A stretch of 64,000 bases of DNA from Mycoplasmopsis bovigenitalium (GCF_002356075.1 NZ_AP017902.1:186001-250000), one strand, 5' to 3'. Positions 30,217 through 42,707 are shown, counted from the first letter of the stretch. Translations and numbers: made by a program. Notes: generated from the sequence alone by a model not told the origin.

Positions 30217-31869
30217 ATGGAAAAACAAGATTTGATGCTATTTAATGTTCATGGAAATAAAAAGGGCGTTTTATATAAATATGTTGGCTGGTCAAACGGA
30301 TTCAATAAAAATCCAACAAGATGGTTTAGTTTAGGAAATGTAGAAAAACTACTTGAAATTAACGAAAACGCAATCGAGATAATAAAAAACAAACTTAAAA
30401 ACTTCACTAGACAGGATAATCCAGATAAAGTTAAACATGCGCTTCTACACTCGATTGAAAAAGAAAAAATCCAACATACAAGTATTTGCGTTGGCAATGA
30501 ATTAATAAGTGAATTTATTGAAAAACACAACATATTTAAACAATTAAAAGCCACAAGACATAAAAATATGAATGAAATATTTAATTTCTTAGTGGCGAAA
30601 AGAATTATTAATCCCACAAGTATATACAACTCATTTAATGAATCAGATGAATATTCAACAAATATCTTTTCTTCTAAGAATAGCTTTTATAGACTTTTAG
30701 ACATTGTTCACGAAAACAAAGACCAATTGCTTTTTTCAATAAATAAATTAGTTGAATCGGAAACAAAAAGTAAATTAGATGAAATCTATTTTGATTCATC
30801 TACAGTGTATTTTGAAAGTTTTAGCCGCGAAGGACTTAGGGTTCCTGGGTATTCTAAAGATGCCAAATTCAAAGAAGATCAGATTGTGATTGGTCTTGCG
30901 TGCGACAAAAATGGTATTCCTATTTACATGAAAGTTTTCAAGGGAAATACAGGGGATTCAAGAACAATGATTCCATTTATATTAGAACTTGAAACTAAAT
31001 TTGGCATAAAAAATATAACAATTATTGCTGATAGAGGGATGAGTACAAATGCAAATATCCGTTTTTTAGAACAAAGAGGACACAATTTTATAATCTCATA
31101 TAGAGCAAAATCTGGTAGTCAGAATTTTAAAAATTGGATTTTAGATCGCGAAGGATACATTGGAGATTCTGAATTTAGATACAAAGAAACAGAATATGAA
31201 TCTAATTGAAAAAATACAAGATTTAATGGTAAATTAAGAAGAAGAATTGTAACTTATTCAAAAACAAGAGCAAAAAAAGATAGAGAAGATCGCGGAATTT
31301 TGATTGATAATTTCCGTAAAAAACAAGACAAAAGCGGTTATGTTGATTCAACAAAAATGTTGGGTACAAAAAAATGCAAATTCTTTAAACAAATATCTAA
31401 GTTTAAATTTGAATTAGACTTTGAAAAAGTCACAAAAGATTCTGAATTTGATGGTATCTATGTTTATGAAACAAATATTTCAAATATTTCTGCTGAAAAA
31501 ATCATTGAAAAGTACGCGAACCAATGAAAAATTGAAACAAATTTTAGAGCATTAAAAAGTTTTTTACAAATTAGACCGGTTTATGTGAGACTAGACGAAC
31601 ACATAATAGCACACTCAATATTATGTTTTATATCACTTGTTTTATTAAAACTTATTACTTATAAGATAAACAAGTTTTATGAGGATTATGGTGTAATTGA
31701 CCATTTATCTGAACAAAAACTTATTAATATATTATCCAAACTAAGAGAAAGAGTTGATATCAACTCAAAAACAAAAGAAATCATTAAAAGACAAAGAGAA
31801 GATTCGAAAACAATAAAAGATATTTGAAGCGAATATGATCTTATTAAAAAAATTGTAATTAAAAAATAG
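30217..31869 (+). CDS. IS1634-family DDE transposase, intact
   Basis: 550 residues with three TGA and three TGG tryptophans. Acidic triad: Asp193 in IYFDSSTVYF, Asp near 274 in IIADRGMST and Glu near 434 in WKIETNFRALKSFLQIRP, with the IS4-type Y-x2-R-x3-E-x6-K surroundings. It has no frameshift or stop, so it should cut and paste its own element. TGA codons mean the element can only be expressed fully in a host reading TGA as Trp. Confidence 0.95.
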
Positions 31870-31942
31870 CATAAAAATAACGAAAAGCACTATAAATAAG
31901 GCTTATTCGTTATTTTTATTATTTGAAACTGGGAAACTCGGG

Positions 31943-32160
31943 AAAACACGCAATATATGATTTTAATATTTTATTTGGTCAAGACATTAAATGATGGGGC
32001 TCATTAATTTATACAGGATCATGAACTCTATTGATGATAACATTAAACATTTCTTTATCTAACCTAAAAAGAAAATAAACGCAGTCAATTTTCCTGAGTT
32101 TCCCAATTTCATAGATTAAAATAACGAATACCCCTATTTTAAAGTGGTTTTCGTTATTTT
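31943..32160. repeat. 218-bp target duplication, right copy
   Basis: Second copy of 29862-30079. Bases 31943-32078 repeat the last 45 codons and stop of the exporter permease gene without a start, so this part is a non-functional fragment. Confidence 0.9.
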
Positions 32161-32333
32161 TAATTAATTTTTAGTTACAATTTTTTTAATGAAATCATAT
32201 TCCGTTATCCTTTTTTATCATAATTGTAATTAAATGAAATAAAAAAATACAAAAAAATTCATACTATATATAGTATGGGTTAATAAAATCTTTTTAAACT
32301 GCTAACTAACACTATAAAAGTGGGAAACACAGG
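32093..32333 (-). mobile_element. 241-bp internally deleted IS relic
   Basis: Ends CCTGAGTTTCCCA and TGGGAAACACAGG are imperfect inverted repeats. In reverse orientation the left part matches the IS right end including its terminator hairpin and the last transposase codons; the right part is a left end with the palindrome CATACTATATATAGTATG. It fills the space between the exporter permease stop and the hpt stop. The intact IS was inserted into this relic, at the foot of its terminator hairpin, so its first 68 bases are also found at 30012-30079. Confidence 0.75.
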
Positions 32334-32345
32334 AAATCGTGTCAT

Positions 32346-32879
32346 TTATTTTTTGGGATCAAATACACCAATGAATGGTATTCCTCTAAATTTTTCTTGG
32401 TAATCTAGCCCGAATCCGACAATAAATTCGTTTGGAACTAAAAAACCTACTTTATCAGCTTCTAAATTAACTTTTCGATTATATGGTTTGTCAAGTAAAG
32501 TAATTATTTTTAGACTTTTTGGATTTCTTTGTAAAAGCATATTTTTTACTTTATCAAGTGTAATTCCAGAATCAATGATATCTTCTGCAATCAAAACATC
32601 TTTTCCTTCAATATCAACTTCAAGATCCATAATAATTTTGACATTCCCGCTTGATTGGCTTGCACCATGATAGCTCGAAGCAATCATAAAAGCAAGTTCA
32701 TTTTCAATATCTACACCTTTTATTAATTGAGCAATGAAGGGAATAGCTCCTTTTAACAATCCAACAATAACTAAATCTTTAGAGTTATTGTATGTTTCGT
32801 TAACTCATTGCGAAAGCTCTTTAATACGTTGTTCAATTTCTGTTTGAGTGTATAAAATTTTTGTGAATCTTTTGTCCAT
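32346..32879 (-). CDS. hpt: Hypoxanthine phosphoribosyltransferase
   Basis: 177 residues from ATG at 32879, AAGGACTAAAT upstream. PRPP-binding motif DVLIAEDIIDSGITL (about residues 97-111) and the C-terminal FIVGFGLDYQEKFRGIPFIG are diagnostic. It makes IMP or GMP from free purine bases and PRPP, essential for mycoplasmas, which cannot make purines. Trp codon TGA at residue 25. Last gene of a minus-strand run with two nucleoside kinases. Confidence 0.95.
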
Positions 32880-32906
32880 ATTTAGTCCTTTATATAATTT
32901 TATAAT

Positions 32907-33560
32907 TTATTTTGAAAAGTCAAATTTTTCAATTATATTTATTGCTTCAGCTAAAATTTGATGTTCATTTTTATTATTTCCATCAATTATTGCGTATGGG
33001 ATTTTGTACGTATTCATGAGTTTTTCATAAAGATGTCTGTATAGAGCGTGCAATTCTTTAAAATATTCTTCATTTTGCTCATAGTTTTTAATTTCACTTT
33101 CGCGACCACGTTTAAATAAGTGTTCCTTGAAATTATCAAAGTCAATATCAATAAAAATAGCTAGATTAGGATTTTGCTCTTTTTCAATCATTTTATTAAA
33201 CAATTGGTCAAAAGCTTTAATAAATTTTGCTGGTTTGTTTTTCATTGAAATTAATGCAAAAATGTAATGTTCAATATTAAATCTATCAAGAAAAATATGG
33301 TTTGTTTGGCAAATTTTGCCGCTTTTTGAAAAATCAATTAGAGCACTTCTAAGAGTATTTGCTGAGGATTCCAAAATGTAAGCTTGAAATGCTAAATTGA
33401 TATTTTTTACACCTTTATAAAATCATTCAATAAATTGGTTAAAAATTTTATCTTCAGATTGAAATTCTTCTAAATATATTGAATTATCATAGAATTTTGC
33501 TAAATTTTTTGCAAGAGTGCTTTTGCCGCTTGCGATCATTCCACTAATACCAATTATCAT
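32907..33560 (-). CDS. Deoxynucleoside kinase (dAdo/dGuo-type), copy 1
   Basis: 217 residues. P-loop GISGMIASGKS at the start, the DR-F motif IFLDRFNIEHYIFA and the LID arginines in HLFKRGRESEIKNYE identify the dCK/dGK family. It phosphorylates salvaged deoxynucleosides. The start at 33560 is only three bases before the stop of its paralogue, with which it shares length and most motifs. Trp is TGA. Confidence 0.9.
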
Positions 33561-33563
33561 TTT

Positions 33564-34223
33564 TTAACCTTTCTTATTCACTAAATGATTATCTATTATC
33601 TTGATGGCTTGATGTAAAACTTGATTTTCAGATAAATTGTTTGTATCGATTATATAGAATGGCATTTTGTATAATTTCGCCAATTGTTCAAATTTTGATT
33701 TATATACAGAGTGCAATTTTGCAAAATATTCTGCATTTTGCTCATAGTTTTTAACTTCTACCTCGCGACCTCTTGCAAAAAGTCTCTTTTTAAATGTTTC
33801 ATGTGTCATATCTAAAAAAATTGCAAAATGGGGAGTTTCTTCATTTGTTATCATTTGCTTAAACATTGAATCATAGGCTTGTTGATAACGTGGGTTTTTG
33901 TCTTGAAGAATAACGGAAGCGAATATGTAGTGTTCAATTGCAAAGCGGTCTAAAAATAGGTGGTCATTATAAATATTTTTTCCTTTTTCAATAAATAATT
34001 GTTTTATTTCGGAAAATTTATCAACATGCCGTTCAATCATATAAGATTGAAAGCTCATTGTTATATTTTCTTCATTTTTGTATAATCATTCTAAAAAAAC
34101 ATTAAACTCTTCGTCATTTTCTTCAAATTCATTCAATATCATTGAATCTTTATAATGGTTTAAAAGTTTTTTTGTAAGTGAACTTTTACCGCTACCAATC
34201 ATTCCGCTTATGCCAATTATCAT
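33564..34223 (-). CDS. Deoxynucleoside kinase (dAdo/dGuo-type), copy 2
   Basis: 219 residues, paralogue of the next gene: P-loop GISGMIGSGKS, LFLDRFAIEHYIFAS and RLFARGREVEVKNYE. TTAAGGAGC upstream gives a good start signal. The pair may divide substrates (dAdo versus dGuo or dCyd), as tandem kinases do in Lactobacillus; which is which cannot be told here. Confidence 0.9.
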
Positions 34224-34302
34224 ATTTGCTCCTTAAAATTCGTAAATAAAAAGTTTAAAAAAAGTAATTAAAATAATTTGCATTACTTAATTACTTAATA
34301 AA

Positions 34303-34788
34303 TTATTTATATTCAACATCAAGAATTTTGATTGAGTATTTACTTGCAGCATCAACTTCAACAATCTGGCCAATTTTGCCATCGCTAAGCGCTAAAGCCA
34401 ATGCAGAAACATTAGAGATTTTGCCATTTAAAGGGTCACTATCGTGAATACCCATTATAGTCACTGTTTTAATTTCGCCACTATCAATTTTTTCGTATTT
34501 AACAGTAGAACCTACACCGATTTTGGTCGAAGTTCTTGCTTCATTGGTGCTAATTACTTCAGCTTTTTCAATTATTGCTTCTAATTCTAGAATTCTGCCT
34601 TCAACAACTCCTTGTAAGTCTCTAGCCGCGTCATATTCCGCGTTTTCTGACAAGTCACCTTGTGCACGAGCTTCTTTTAGTGCTTGTTGAACTTCTTTAC
34701 GTTTTACATTAACTAATTCATGATACTCAGCTTTATATTTATCTAGTGTTTCTTGGGCTAAATAAATTTTGTCTTGAATTTTTGACAT
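34303..34788 (-). CDS. greA: Transcript cleavage factor GreA
   Basis: 161 residues, AAGGAG upstream. The N-terminal coiled coil carries the tip motif ARAQGDLSENAEYDAARD with the two acidic residues that act in the RNA polymerase channel; the C-terminal FKBP-like domain contains GVGSTVKYEKIDSGE and KIGQIVEVDA. It rescues backtracked RNA polymerase. Monocistronic or at the end of the run from alaS. Confidence 0.97.
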   Translation of the reverse strand: MSKIQDKIYLAQETLDKYKAEYHELVNVKRKEVQQALKEARAQGDLSENAEYDAARDLQGVVEGRILELEAIIEKAEVISTNEARTSTKIGVGSTVKYEKIDSGEIKTVTIMGIHDSDPLNGKISNVSALALALSDGKIGQIVEVDAASKYSIKILDVEYK

Positions 34789-34838
34789 AGAAATCTCCTT
34801 TGTAATTATTTTTTATTTTATCAACTTTGTTTATATTT

Positions 34839-35528
34839 TTAAGAAATATTTGCATTTTTTACAATGTAAATAAATTTACTTGCAACACTTGAAACTTCAT
34901 ATGTTACTTGGGCAAATTTTAAATCCGAAATCAATTCGCGTAATTTAGCTTTATTTGTGTCATCTTGACGGATAACTAACATACCATTATTATTCAATAA
35001 ATTAAAGTAGTTTGCGAAAATATCAGTGTTATTTTCAATGATATTTGTTGCATAAATTAAATCAAATTTGGAATCTTTAATTTCGTTTTGGGATAAAACA
35101 CTGATTTTTTTGTTGCTTAATTCAGTGTTTATTTCGCATGCTTGAGTATATTTACTTTCATCAAAAATATTTTTATTTATTGTAATTTTAGCTGGCGAAA
35201 GTAAATTCAAACAAACAAGCTCATAGTCTAAGTTTTTACTTGCAATTAAAAGTGTTTTATAATCGTTTAAAAATACTGTATTTATTCAACTATCAATATC
35301 ATTATCGTTAGTTTTTGAATTATAAAATTCTTTTAACTCATATGGTAATTTACCTCAATTATCACCCCGAAGTTCTATTAATTGTTTCTTAGCTAGTGCG
35401 TCTTTATCATTGAGATATTTATCTTTAATTTTTTTTACTTTAACCAAAGAAATGATAAATGCTGAGATGCCTAAAAAACCTACAACACCTACTGAAATTC
35501 ATAATGCAATTTTTAATCATTGTGGCAT
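34839..35528 (-). CDS. Membrane-anchored protein with methyltransferase-like domain
   Basis: 229 residues, four TGA tryptophans. The start overlaps the ruvX stop as TAATG, so translation is coupled. Residues about 4-27 form one membrane helix (IALWISVGVVGFLGISAFII). The C-terminal part contains ASKNLDYELVCLNLLSPAKI, FDLIYATNIIENN and NLLNNNGMLVIRQDD, the order of strands seen in AdoMet-dependent methyltransferases, but a clear GxGxG motif is missing. It resembles the mycoplasma family BC85_0335, a putative methyltransferase, by my recollection only. Function open. Confidence 0.6.
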
Positions 35529-35959
35529 TATTTAACCAACTTTCCGCCATATTGTAAAAACTCTTGCAAAATAATAACTGCAGATAAAGAGTCTTTTATT
35601 TCGCGCACTTTTTTGTAATTTAGTTTAGCTGACTTAAGAGTTTTTTCGGCTTTTATTGTTGTTCCATATTCATTCACTAAATAAACGTTTTGGTCAAAAA
35701 TTTCATTGATTTTTATTGCGAAATTTTCAATTAAAATTGTTCTTTCACTTTTTTGACCATTGCTTCTAAGCGGTATTCCAATGATAAATCCATCAATATC
35801 ATTATATTTAGCTAAATATTTTTTTATATGGTCTATGACTTTATCAAAATCGTTTTCTTCGAAACGAATAGTTTCAAGGGCACTGGCAATAATTTGCATT
35901 GAATCAGTGATTGCAAAACCACAAGTTTTGGTTCCTAAATCCAACGAAATTTTACGCAC
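35528..35959 (-). CDS. ruvX: RuvX/YqgF-family RNase H-fold nuclease
   Basis: 143 residues. [15 protein letters not shown] holds the first catalytic acid and [17 protein letters not shown] the substrate loop; [17 protein letters not shown] (usually DER in this place) reads NEY, a small change. The family is linked to 16S rRNA 5'-end maturation and Holliday junctions. It overlaps alaS by eight bases at its start and the following gene at its stop, as in many Firmicutes where it follows alaS. Confidence 0.9.
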   Translation of the reverse strand: MRKISLDLGTKTCGFAITDSMQIIASALETIRFEENDFDKVIDHIKKYLAKYNDIDGFIIGIPLRSNGQKSERTILIENFAIKINEIFDQNVYLVNEYGTTIKAEKTLKSAKLNYKKVREIKDSLSAVIILQEFLQYGGKLVK

Positions 35960-38573
35960 TAATTGCCTCCAATATTATTTGTTCAAGTTCAGTTGTTGAA
36001 TCAATTTTACCCATTGCTAAAATAGCTGAACCACCACCTTTTGCATTTAAATTTTTGCCAATTAATTTGAATAATTGGTTTGAATCTTTTGTTTTTGAAG
36101 CAATAGCAAGTAATGTTTGATTTCCATTCACGCTAGCAAGAACAATAGTAGCATTTGGGAATTTTTCTCTAAGTGTTGATGCTGCTTGTTTGATTTGAGA
36201 AGATTCTACATTTAAATTGATATAGAATTTTTTGCCTTTTTCAAGTTCTGAAGCATCTTGATGACTTATTTCAAACTCAACACTTGCTTTCTCTTTATTT
36301 ATTTTTCTAAAATCTTCTCTAGCTTTTTCAATTGATTTTTGAATATTATTCAATAAATTTTCAAGATTATTATCGTTTTGTGTTTCTAAATTATAAGTGG
36401 AATCCATAGCCTTGATTTTATTAACAATATTTGCGAGCTCTTCGCTATAAATTTGTATTTGCTCTCTTAGTCATTCATTAACAAGTTTATTTGATGTAAC
36501 AACTCTAAAACGATAAACTCCAACTTGTTTTTTCTCAACTTCTGTTATTTTAAAGTTTTCTAAAATTGAACTATGGTCTAAGTGTGTACCTCCACAAAGG
36601 TCACTAGTTATGTTTGATCATTTAACAATTCTAACAGCTTTAGGATCCATATATTCGTCTTCTTCAATCGTCATAACAGCATGTAAGTTTTTTGCTTCTT
36701 CGATTGTTGAAATTATGTATTCACGCTTGATATCATTTTTAATTATTTGGCGCATTTCCAATTCAATTTGTCTAACTTGTTCATCGGTTGGGCGCGAATC
36801 TCCCGGGAAGTCAAAAGTAAATCTTTTTTCATTGATGTCAGAACCTAATTGTTTAATATATGGCCCTAAAACTTTTCTCATAACTGAGAACATTAAGTGA
36901 GTTGCCGAGTGGTTTCTAGCACAATTCAAACGAACATATTCATCAACAAAGCATTCAACTGGTTCATTTGAATTAATTTTCCCTTCAACTAAGTGAATAT
37001 TATTCCCGAATTTGTCTTTAAAAACATCGATGATTTTAATTTTGTTTTCACCCTGAAGTATGTAACCTTCATCGTGTTTTTGACCACCACTAGTTGCATA
37101 AAATGGTGTTTTATCTAATAAAACGTACGCTTTGCCATTTGCCGAATCAACACGTTTTTCAGTATCAAATAGATCAATTACTTTAGCGGTTCCTCTTGTA
37201 GTTTCATATCCGGTAAATATTGAAACTTTAGAGTTGATTAATGATAATGAGTTAATTGCTTTTTGCATACCGCTTTGTTTGTTGCCTCTGCTTGCTTCAA
37301 TGTGTTTTTGTTTTGCTTTTTCAAAACCATCTAAATCAATTGAAATACCCTTTTTAGCAAGTATTTCTTCAGTAAGTTCAATTGGAAATCCGTATGTTTC
37401 AAGTAAGTGAAAAGCAATTTCGCCATCAAATATTTTTGTGTTATTTTTAATGTGTTTTTCTAACAATTCTTTACCATTTTCAATGGTTTTTGCAAAAATT
37501 TCTTCTTCAGCTAGTATTGCTTGTGAAACACTATTGATATCATATTCAAAAGGCAATGAATCATGAACCACTGGAACTAATTTGTGTAAAAATAAATCCT
37601 TAATCCCAAGCTGCATTGCTTTATAAATAGATCTTCTAATTAATCTACGAATGATATAGCCTCGACCAACATTTGAAATTGATTCGCCATCACCAAGTGC
37701 GTTAGCAACAGTTCTAATATGGTCAGCAATAATTTTAAAGCATGTGTTTATTTCGCTTTGTTTTTCATCTTTTGTGAAGTAGTTTTCAACATCATATTTT
37801 ACATTAGTGTATTTTTCAATTTCGCGAATAATTCCCAAAAATAAATCAGAATCATAGTTGGTTGGTGCATCTTGAAGAATTGAAGCAATTCTTTCAAGTC
37901 CAGCACCCGTATCAATATTTTTTTGTGCTAATTCAGTGTATTTGTTTTCGCCTTCATTGTTAAATTGACTGAAAACAATGTTTCAAATTTCAATGAAACG
38001 GTCATTTTCAATATCATTTTTTAGTAGTTCAATGCCACGAGAGTCAAATTTTGGACCTCTATCATAAAATATTTCAGTACATGGGCCACAAGGACCAGCA
38101 CCAACGTCTCAAAAGTTTGTATCTCTAGAACCTGAGATTATATGAGATTCATCAACGCCTAATGATAACCATTTTTGTTTTGTATGAATATCTTCTTCAA
38201 AGAAGGTGAAATAAAGTTTATTTATGTCTAATTTAAGTTCGCTAGTTAAAAATTCAAAAGCAAATTCTATTGCTTCATCTTTGAAATAATCGCCAATACT
38301 AAAATTACCAAGCATTTCAAAAAATGTGTGGTGTCTTGAGGTTACTCCAACGTTTTCAATATCATTTGTCCGGATTGCTTTTTGTGAGTTTGTTAAACGA
38401 TTTTTTGGCGGTATTTTTTTGCCACTAAAATAATCTTTAAGTGTTGCAACTCCTGAATTAATTCATAATAAAGATGGGTCATTAACTGGAATAAGACTTT
38501 TACTTTCAATTTTTAAATGACCTTTTGATTCAAAAAAATCAAGTCATTTATTTCTTATTTCTTTTGAATTCAT
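35952..38573 (-). CDS. alaS: Alanyl-tRNA synthetase
   Basis: 873 residues, GGAGCTAGC upstream of the ATG. Catalytic core from the N-terminus ([40 protein letters not shown]), editing domain with [10 protein letters not shown] and [10 protein letters not shown], and a C-terminal DHHA1-type domain ([19 protein letters not shown]). Charges tRNA-Ala and clears Ser/Gly mischarging. Most Trp are TGA, at least one (residue 119 region, QKWLSLG) is TGG. It is close behind mnmA and overlaps ruvX. Confidence 0.97.
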
Positions 38574-38582
38574 GCTAGCTCC

Positions 38583-39707
<1,125 letters not shown>

Positions 39708-39711
39708 TTAC

Positions 39712-39741
39712 TTTAAATAAATAAAGCCAACCACAAAAGCG
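39712..39741 (-). terminator. Terminator after the efp operon
   Basis: On the minus strand CCAACC-GCTTTTGT-GGTTGG followed by CTTTATTTATTT, 12 bases after the stop of the Gls24-like gene and in front of mnmA. Confidence 0.8.
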
Positions 39742-39752
39742 GTTGGATAAAA

Positions 39753-40055
39753 TTAATAACTACCAACGTAGCAAACTCTTATATCGTGTGGTTTAATATC
39801 AATTAAACTTTTGAAACGAGTTTCAAATTCTGTTGCGAAATTTTCAATAATTTCGGCAATATTTTTATTTTTTTTGACTTTAACATCAATAATAAACGAC
39901 GCGTTTGAGTAGTCTTTGTTATAAATAATTTTTGGTTCTGCGTCTAATTTCAAAAAACTGGTATCACAAGCACACTGACTAATTAATTGACAAATAGCAT
40001 CACCAGAAACAGTATAACTTTGATTGTAACCACTAGAAACTGTAATTCCAACCAT
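39753..40055 (-). CDS. Asp23/Gls24-like small protein
   Basis: 100 residues; its start codon overlaps the efp stop (TAATG). The pattern VSSGYNQSYTVSGDAICQLI, a middle strand-rich part (NASFIIDVKVKK) and IAEIIENFATEFETRF fits the Asp23/Gls24 fold of about 100 residues. In Firmicutes a Gls24-family gene (yqhY) often follows efp or accB-accC. Role here unknown. Confidence 0.65.
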   Translation of the reverse strand: MVGITVSSGYNQSYTVSGDAICQLISQCACDTSFLKLDAEPKIIYNKDYSNASFIIDVKVKKNKNIAEIIENFATEFETRFKSLIDIKPHDIRVCYVGSY

Positions 40056-40618
40056 TATTTATTTCCTCTACTAATGTATTTACCACTTTCAGTTGAGATT
40101 ACAATAACATCCCCTTCTTTGATAAACATTGGTGTTTCAAGTTCAAAACCTGTTTCAACCTTAACTTTCTTTTGAGGATTATTTGTTGTATTGCCTTTAA
40201 CAGCATCTGGCGCTTCTGTTACTTCAAGTGTAACAGATGCATCTAATTCAACGTCAAGAATTTCTTCGCCAAATTTACGAATTTTTACAGTTGAGCCTTC
40301 TTTTAAAAAGTTCATTTCTCATTCGACATTTTTCAATGGAATTTCAACTTGTTCGTATGTTTCGTTATCCATTAAAATAATGTTTTCACCATCTGAATAA
40401 AGGTAATTCATTGGACGTTTATCAATGTGGGCTTTTTTAATCATTGTCCCACCAGTATATGATTTGATTGTTATAGCACCTGTTCTTAAGTTTTTAACTT
40501 TAGCTTTAACATTTGCTTGTCCACGGCCTTGTTTTGAGTGTTGTGCTTCAATAACTACAAAAATTTCGCCTTCATCTTCAAAAGTGATTCCACCTTTAAA
40601 TGTATTAACATTTATCAT
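40055..40618 (-). CDS. efp: Translation elongation factor P
   Basis: 187 residues with one TGA (Trp100). GGAGACTAAA upstream. Three beta-barrel domains: KOW-like N-terminus, middle domain (GTMIKKAHIDKRPMNYLYSD) and OB C-terminus (VKVETGFELETPMFIKEGD, ending VISTESGKYISRG). The tip loop that reaches the peptidyl-transferase centre reads HSKQGRGQAN: Arg32 stands where most EF-Ps have a modified Lys, and Gln30 replaces the usual Pro. It relieves stalling at polyproline. Confidence 0.95.
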
Positions 40619-40779
40619 TTTAGTCTCCTAAACTTAATTAAATTAATATAATATTATTTTAAACTAAATACTAAATATTAATAATAAGTTTCTTAGAATG
40701 TTGTTTAGCTTAATTTTTGAATATATTTTTTTCTTATTTCAATTATTTTTCAATTGAAAAAGAAAAAAATAGGCTAAAC

Positions 40780-41523
40780 CTATTTTGCGCTTTTAAGAGA
40801 TAATGTTGATTCTTTACCTGCTAAGAGTCTTTTAATATTACTTCTATGAAGAACAATAATAATTATTACTGAAGTTAAATAAAATATACCTGATACAAAT
40901 CAATATGGTTGTAAATTATTTAATGAAATATTGTTACTATAATTTATAAAATTCAATCAATAACCTGGCATTCCTTGTGTGAATCAAGGTATGAAAACAA
41001 ATGGAACAATTATTGATGCAGTGCACATTGAACTTAGTGATACTTTTTTAGTTTTGAATGCAAAACTAAAAAAGATTATTCCGGCAAAAACTCATAAAAT
41101 TGGATTAATTACAAGTACGAAAGCGGATGTGCAAGCAACACCTTTTCCGCCTTTAAATTTAAAAAATACAGGTCAACAGTGGCCAATAATTACACCAAAA
41201 CCAATTGCTTGCGGGCTCATTCAGTAAATTTTGGCAAAATCATATCAAACATATCTTATTAGAATTATAAAAATTAAAGATGGTATTATAACCTTGAAAA
41301 AATCAATAATAAATACAGTTAAAGCAAATTTTTTGCCATAAACTCTTAATGAATTGGTTGCGCCGGCATTTTGACTAAAATGATTTCTCACGTCATCTTT
41401 TTTTAATTTTGAAGACAAAATAATTGAAGTATTTAGTGAACCTATTAAATAACCAATAAAAATCAATAATAAATTAAGGCCAATAATTGAAAAAATAATT
41501 TTTGGGTCGATTTGATAACTCAT
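40780..41523 (-). CDS. plsY: Acyl-phosphate glycerol-3-phosphate acyltransferase
   Basis: 247 residues with many TGA tryptophans. Five or more membrane helices and the three PlsY cytoplasmic motifs: GSLNTSIILSKK-like start, SQNAGATNSLRVYGKKFAL and GHCWPVFFKFKGGKGVACT. It makes lysophosphatidic acid, the first step of membrane lipid synthesis. The start is two bases after the stop of the upstream nicotinate phosphoribosyltransferase gene. A hairpin with AATAGG/CCTATT overlaps the stop. Confidence 0.93.
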
Positions 41524-41525
41524 TA

Positions 41526-42533
41526 TTAACCTTTTAGTTCAATAAGTCTTTCATTAGTTCTGTATCAACGGCCTTCTTTTGCTTGTTTTTGGCCATTTAA
41601 CATTGTTGCATCAGCAGAAAATGAAACATTTGGTTTAAATATGCTTTGACCAACTCCATAAGCATCTACTGGAGCGTTGTTATCTTCAAATTTTTTGATT
41701 TTTTGGTCATTAAATCCGCTACTTACAACAATTTTTACATTTTGAGCGCCAACTTTATCCAATGCTTTTCTTAGTCTTTTAACTTGTTCAACATTTACAC
41801 CATAAAATTCGGGATTATCTTCTTCGTTATCAAACATATGGTCTTTCATGTTTTTTGAGGTATCAATACGCACTCCTCACAAATTATCACCTAGAGCGGC
41901 AAATGACTTAAGAGAATCGTCAATAACATTGTTATTGTAGTCAACAAGCGAAATTAATTTATCGTTTGGGAATAATTTTTGGTATGCAAGCATTGCAGCG
42001 GCGGTATCGCCGCCAAAGTTTTGAATTAGGCAGTGAGGAACTGAGCCAAAGGTTTCTTCATTACTTAAATCTTGTGCATCGGTTGACATTATTTTGCACC
42101 CAGCAAGTTTTGCGGCTTTACCATCAATTTCTTGCATCGATCAATGATCCATTCGATCGCCCATAAAAATTATGGTTTTATTATTTGCTGCTTCAATGCA
42201 TCTGCGCATATTAGTTGCTATGCTTGAAGATCTAGCTAAAATACCGTCGATAATGCCTTCATATTTGCCAAAATATTGATATGGACCCTCAAGTTCAAGA
42301 ACGATTTCAAGATTGTTTATTATTGTTCCGTCTTTCAAGTATCTTATTTTGTATTTAGAAGTATCGGTATTATTTTTAAGTAATCATAAAACTTCATCCA
42401 TGCCTGCTAGCATTGCATTATCAGTTCGTTGAAAAAATTGCAATTTGATAACATTGTTTTGATTATATGTTTCGATTATTTTTTCTGTTCTGTGAAAATA
42501 AGATGAAATATATTTGTCGTATTTATTACTCAT
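41526..42533 (-). CDS. Nicotinate phosphoribosyltransferase
   Basis: 335 residues, AAAGG upstream of the ATG at 42533. IQFF/QLFQRTDN-like N-terminus (KLQFFQRTDNAMLAGMDEVL), FMGDRMDHW, SVPHCLIQNFGGDTAAAMLA, RIDTSKNM, VKIVVSSGFNDQKI and DAYGVGQSIF follow the order of the NAPRTase family. It makes nicotinate mononucleotide from nicotinate and PRPP for NAD synthesis. Shorter than E. coli PncB (about 400), as usual for this branch. Forms a two-gene unit with plsY. Confidence 0.9.
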
Positions 42534-42685
42534 TATCAGCCTTTCAAATTATCTATGTAATTATAATATTAAATTAAATTATTCAAATAGATATTAATAT
42601 TCAATTCTATTAATGTGTATAAATGGATTTTAGTGTTTAATGTAAGTTAATTTTTCCAAAATGAATTGAAAATTCAATTGAAAAC

Positions 42686-42707
42686 AAAAAAAGCAAGACT
42701 GCTTTTA
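42686..42707 (-). terminator. Terminator of lemA
   Basis: On the minus strand AAGCAGTCTTGCTT followed by TTTTTG; the stem begins at the lemA stop codon. Confidence 0.7.

Larger units (their letters stand above)
30080..31942 (+). mobile_element. Complete IS1634-family (IS4 group) insertion sequence
   Basis: 1863 bases with terminal inverted repeats CCTGCGTTTCCCAGTTT (left) and, inverted, CCCGAGTTTCCCAGTTT (right). It contains one transposase gene, a hairpin palindrome CCATACTATATATAGTATGG near the left end and a terminator hairpin (AAAAATAACGAA...TTCGTTATTTTT) near the right end. It is flanked by an exact 218-base direct repeat. Long target duplications of variable size are a known property of IS1634, so the family call is strong and the insertion is recent. 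Confidence 0.93.

Noticed and set aside
31943-32078. A separate small permease gene
   Set aside because: It is part of the 218-base target duplication, identical to the end of the exporter permease and without a start codon.
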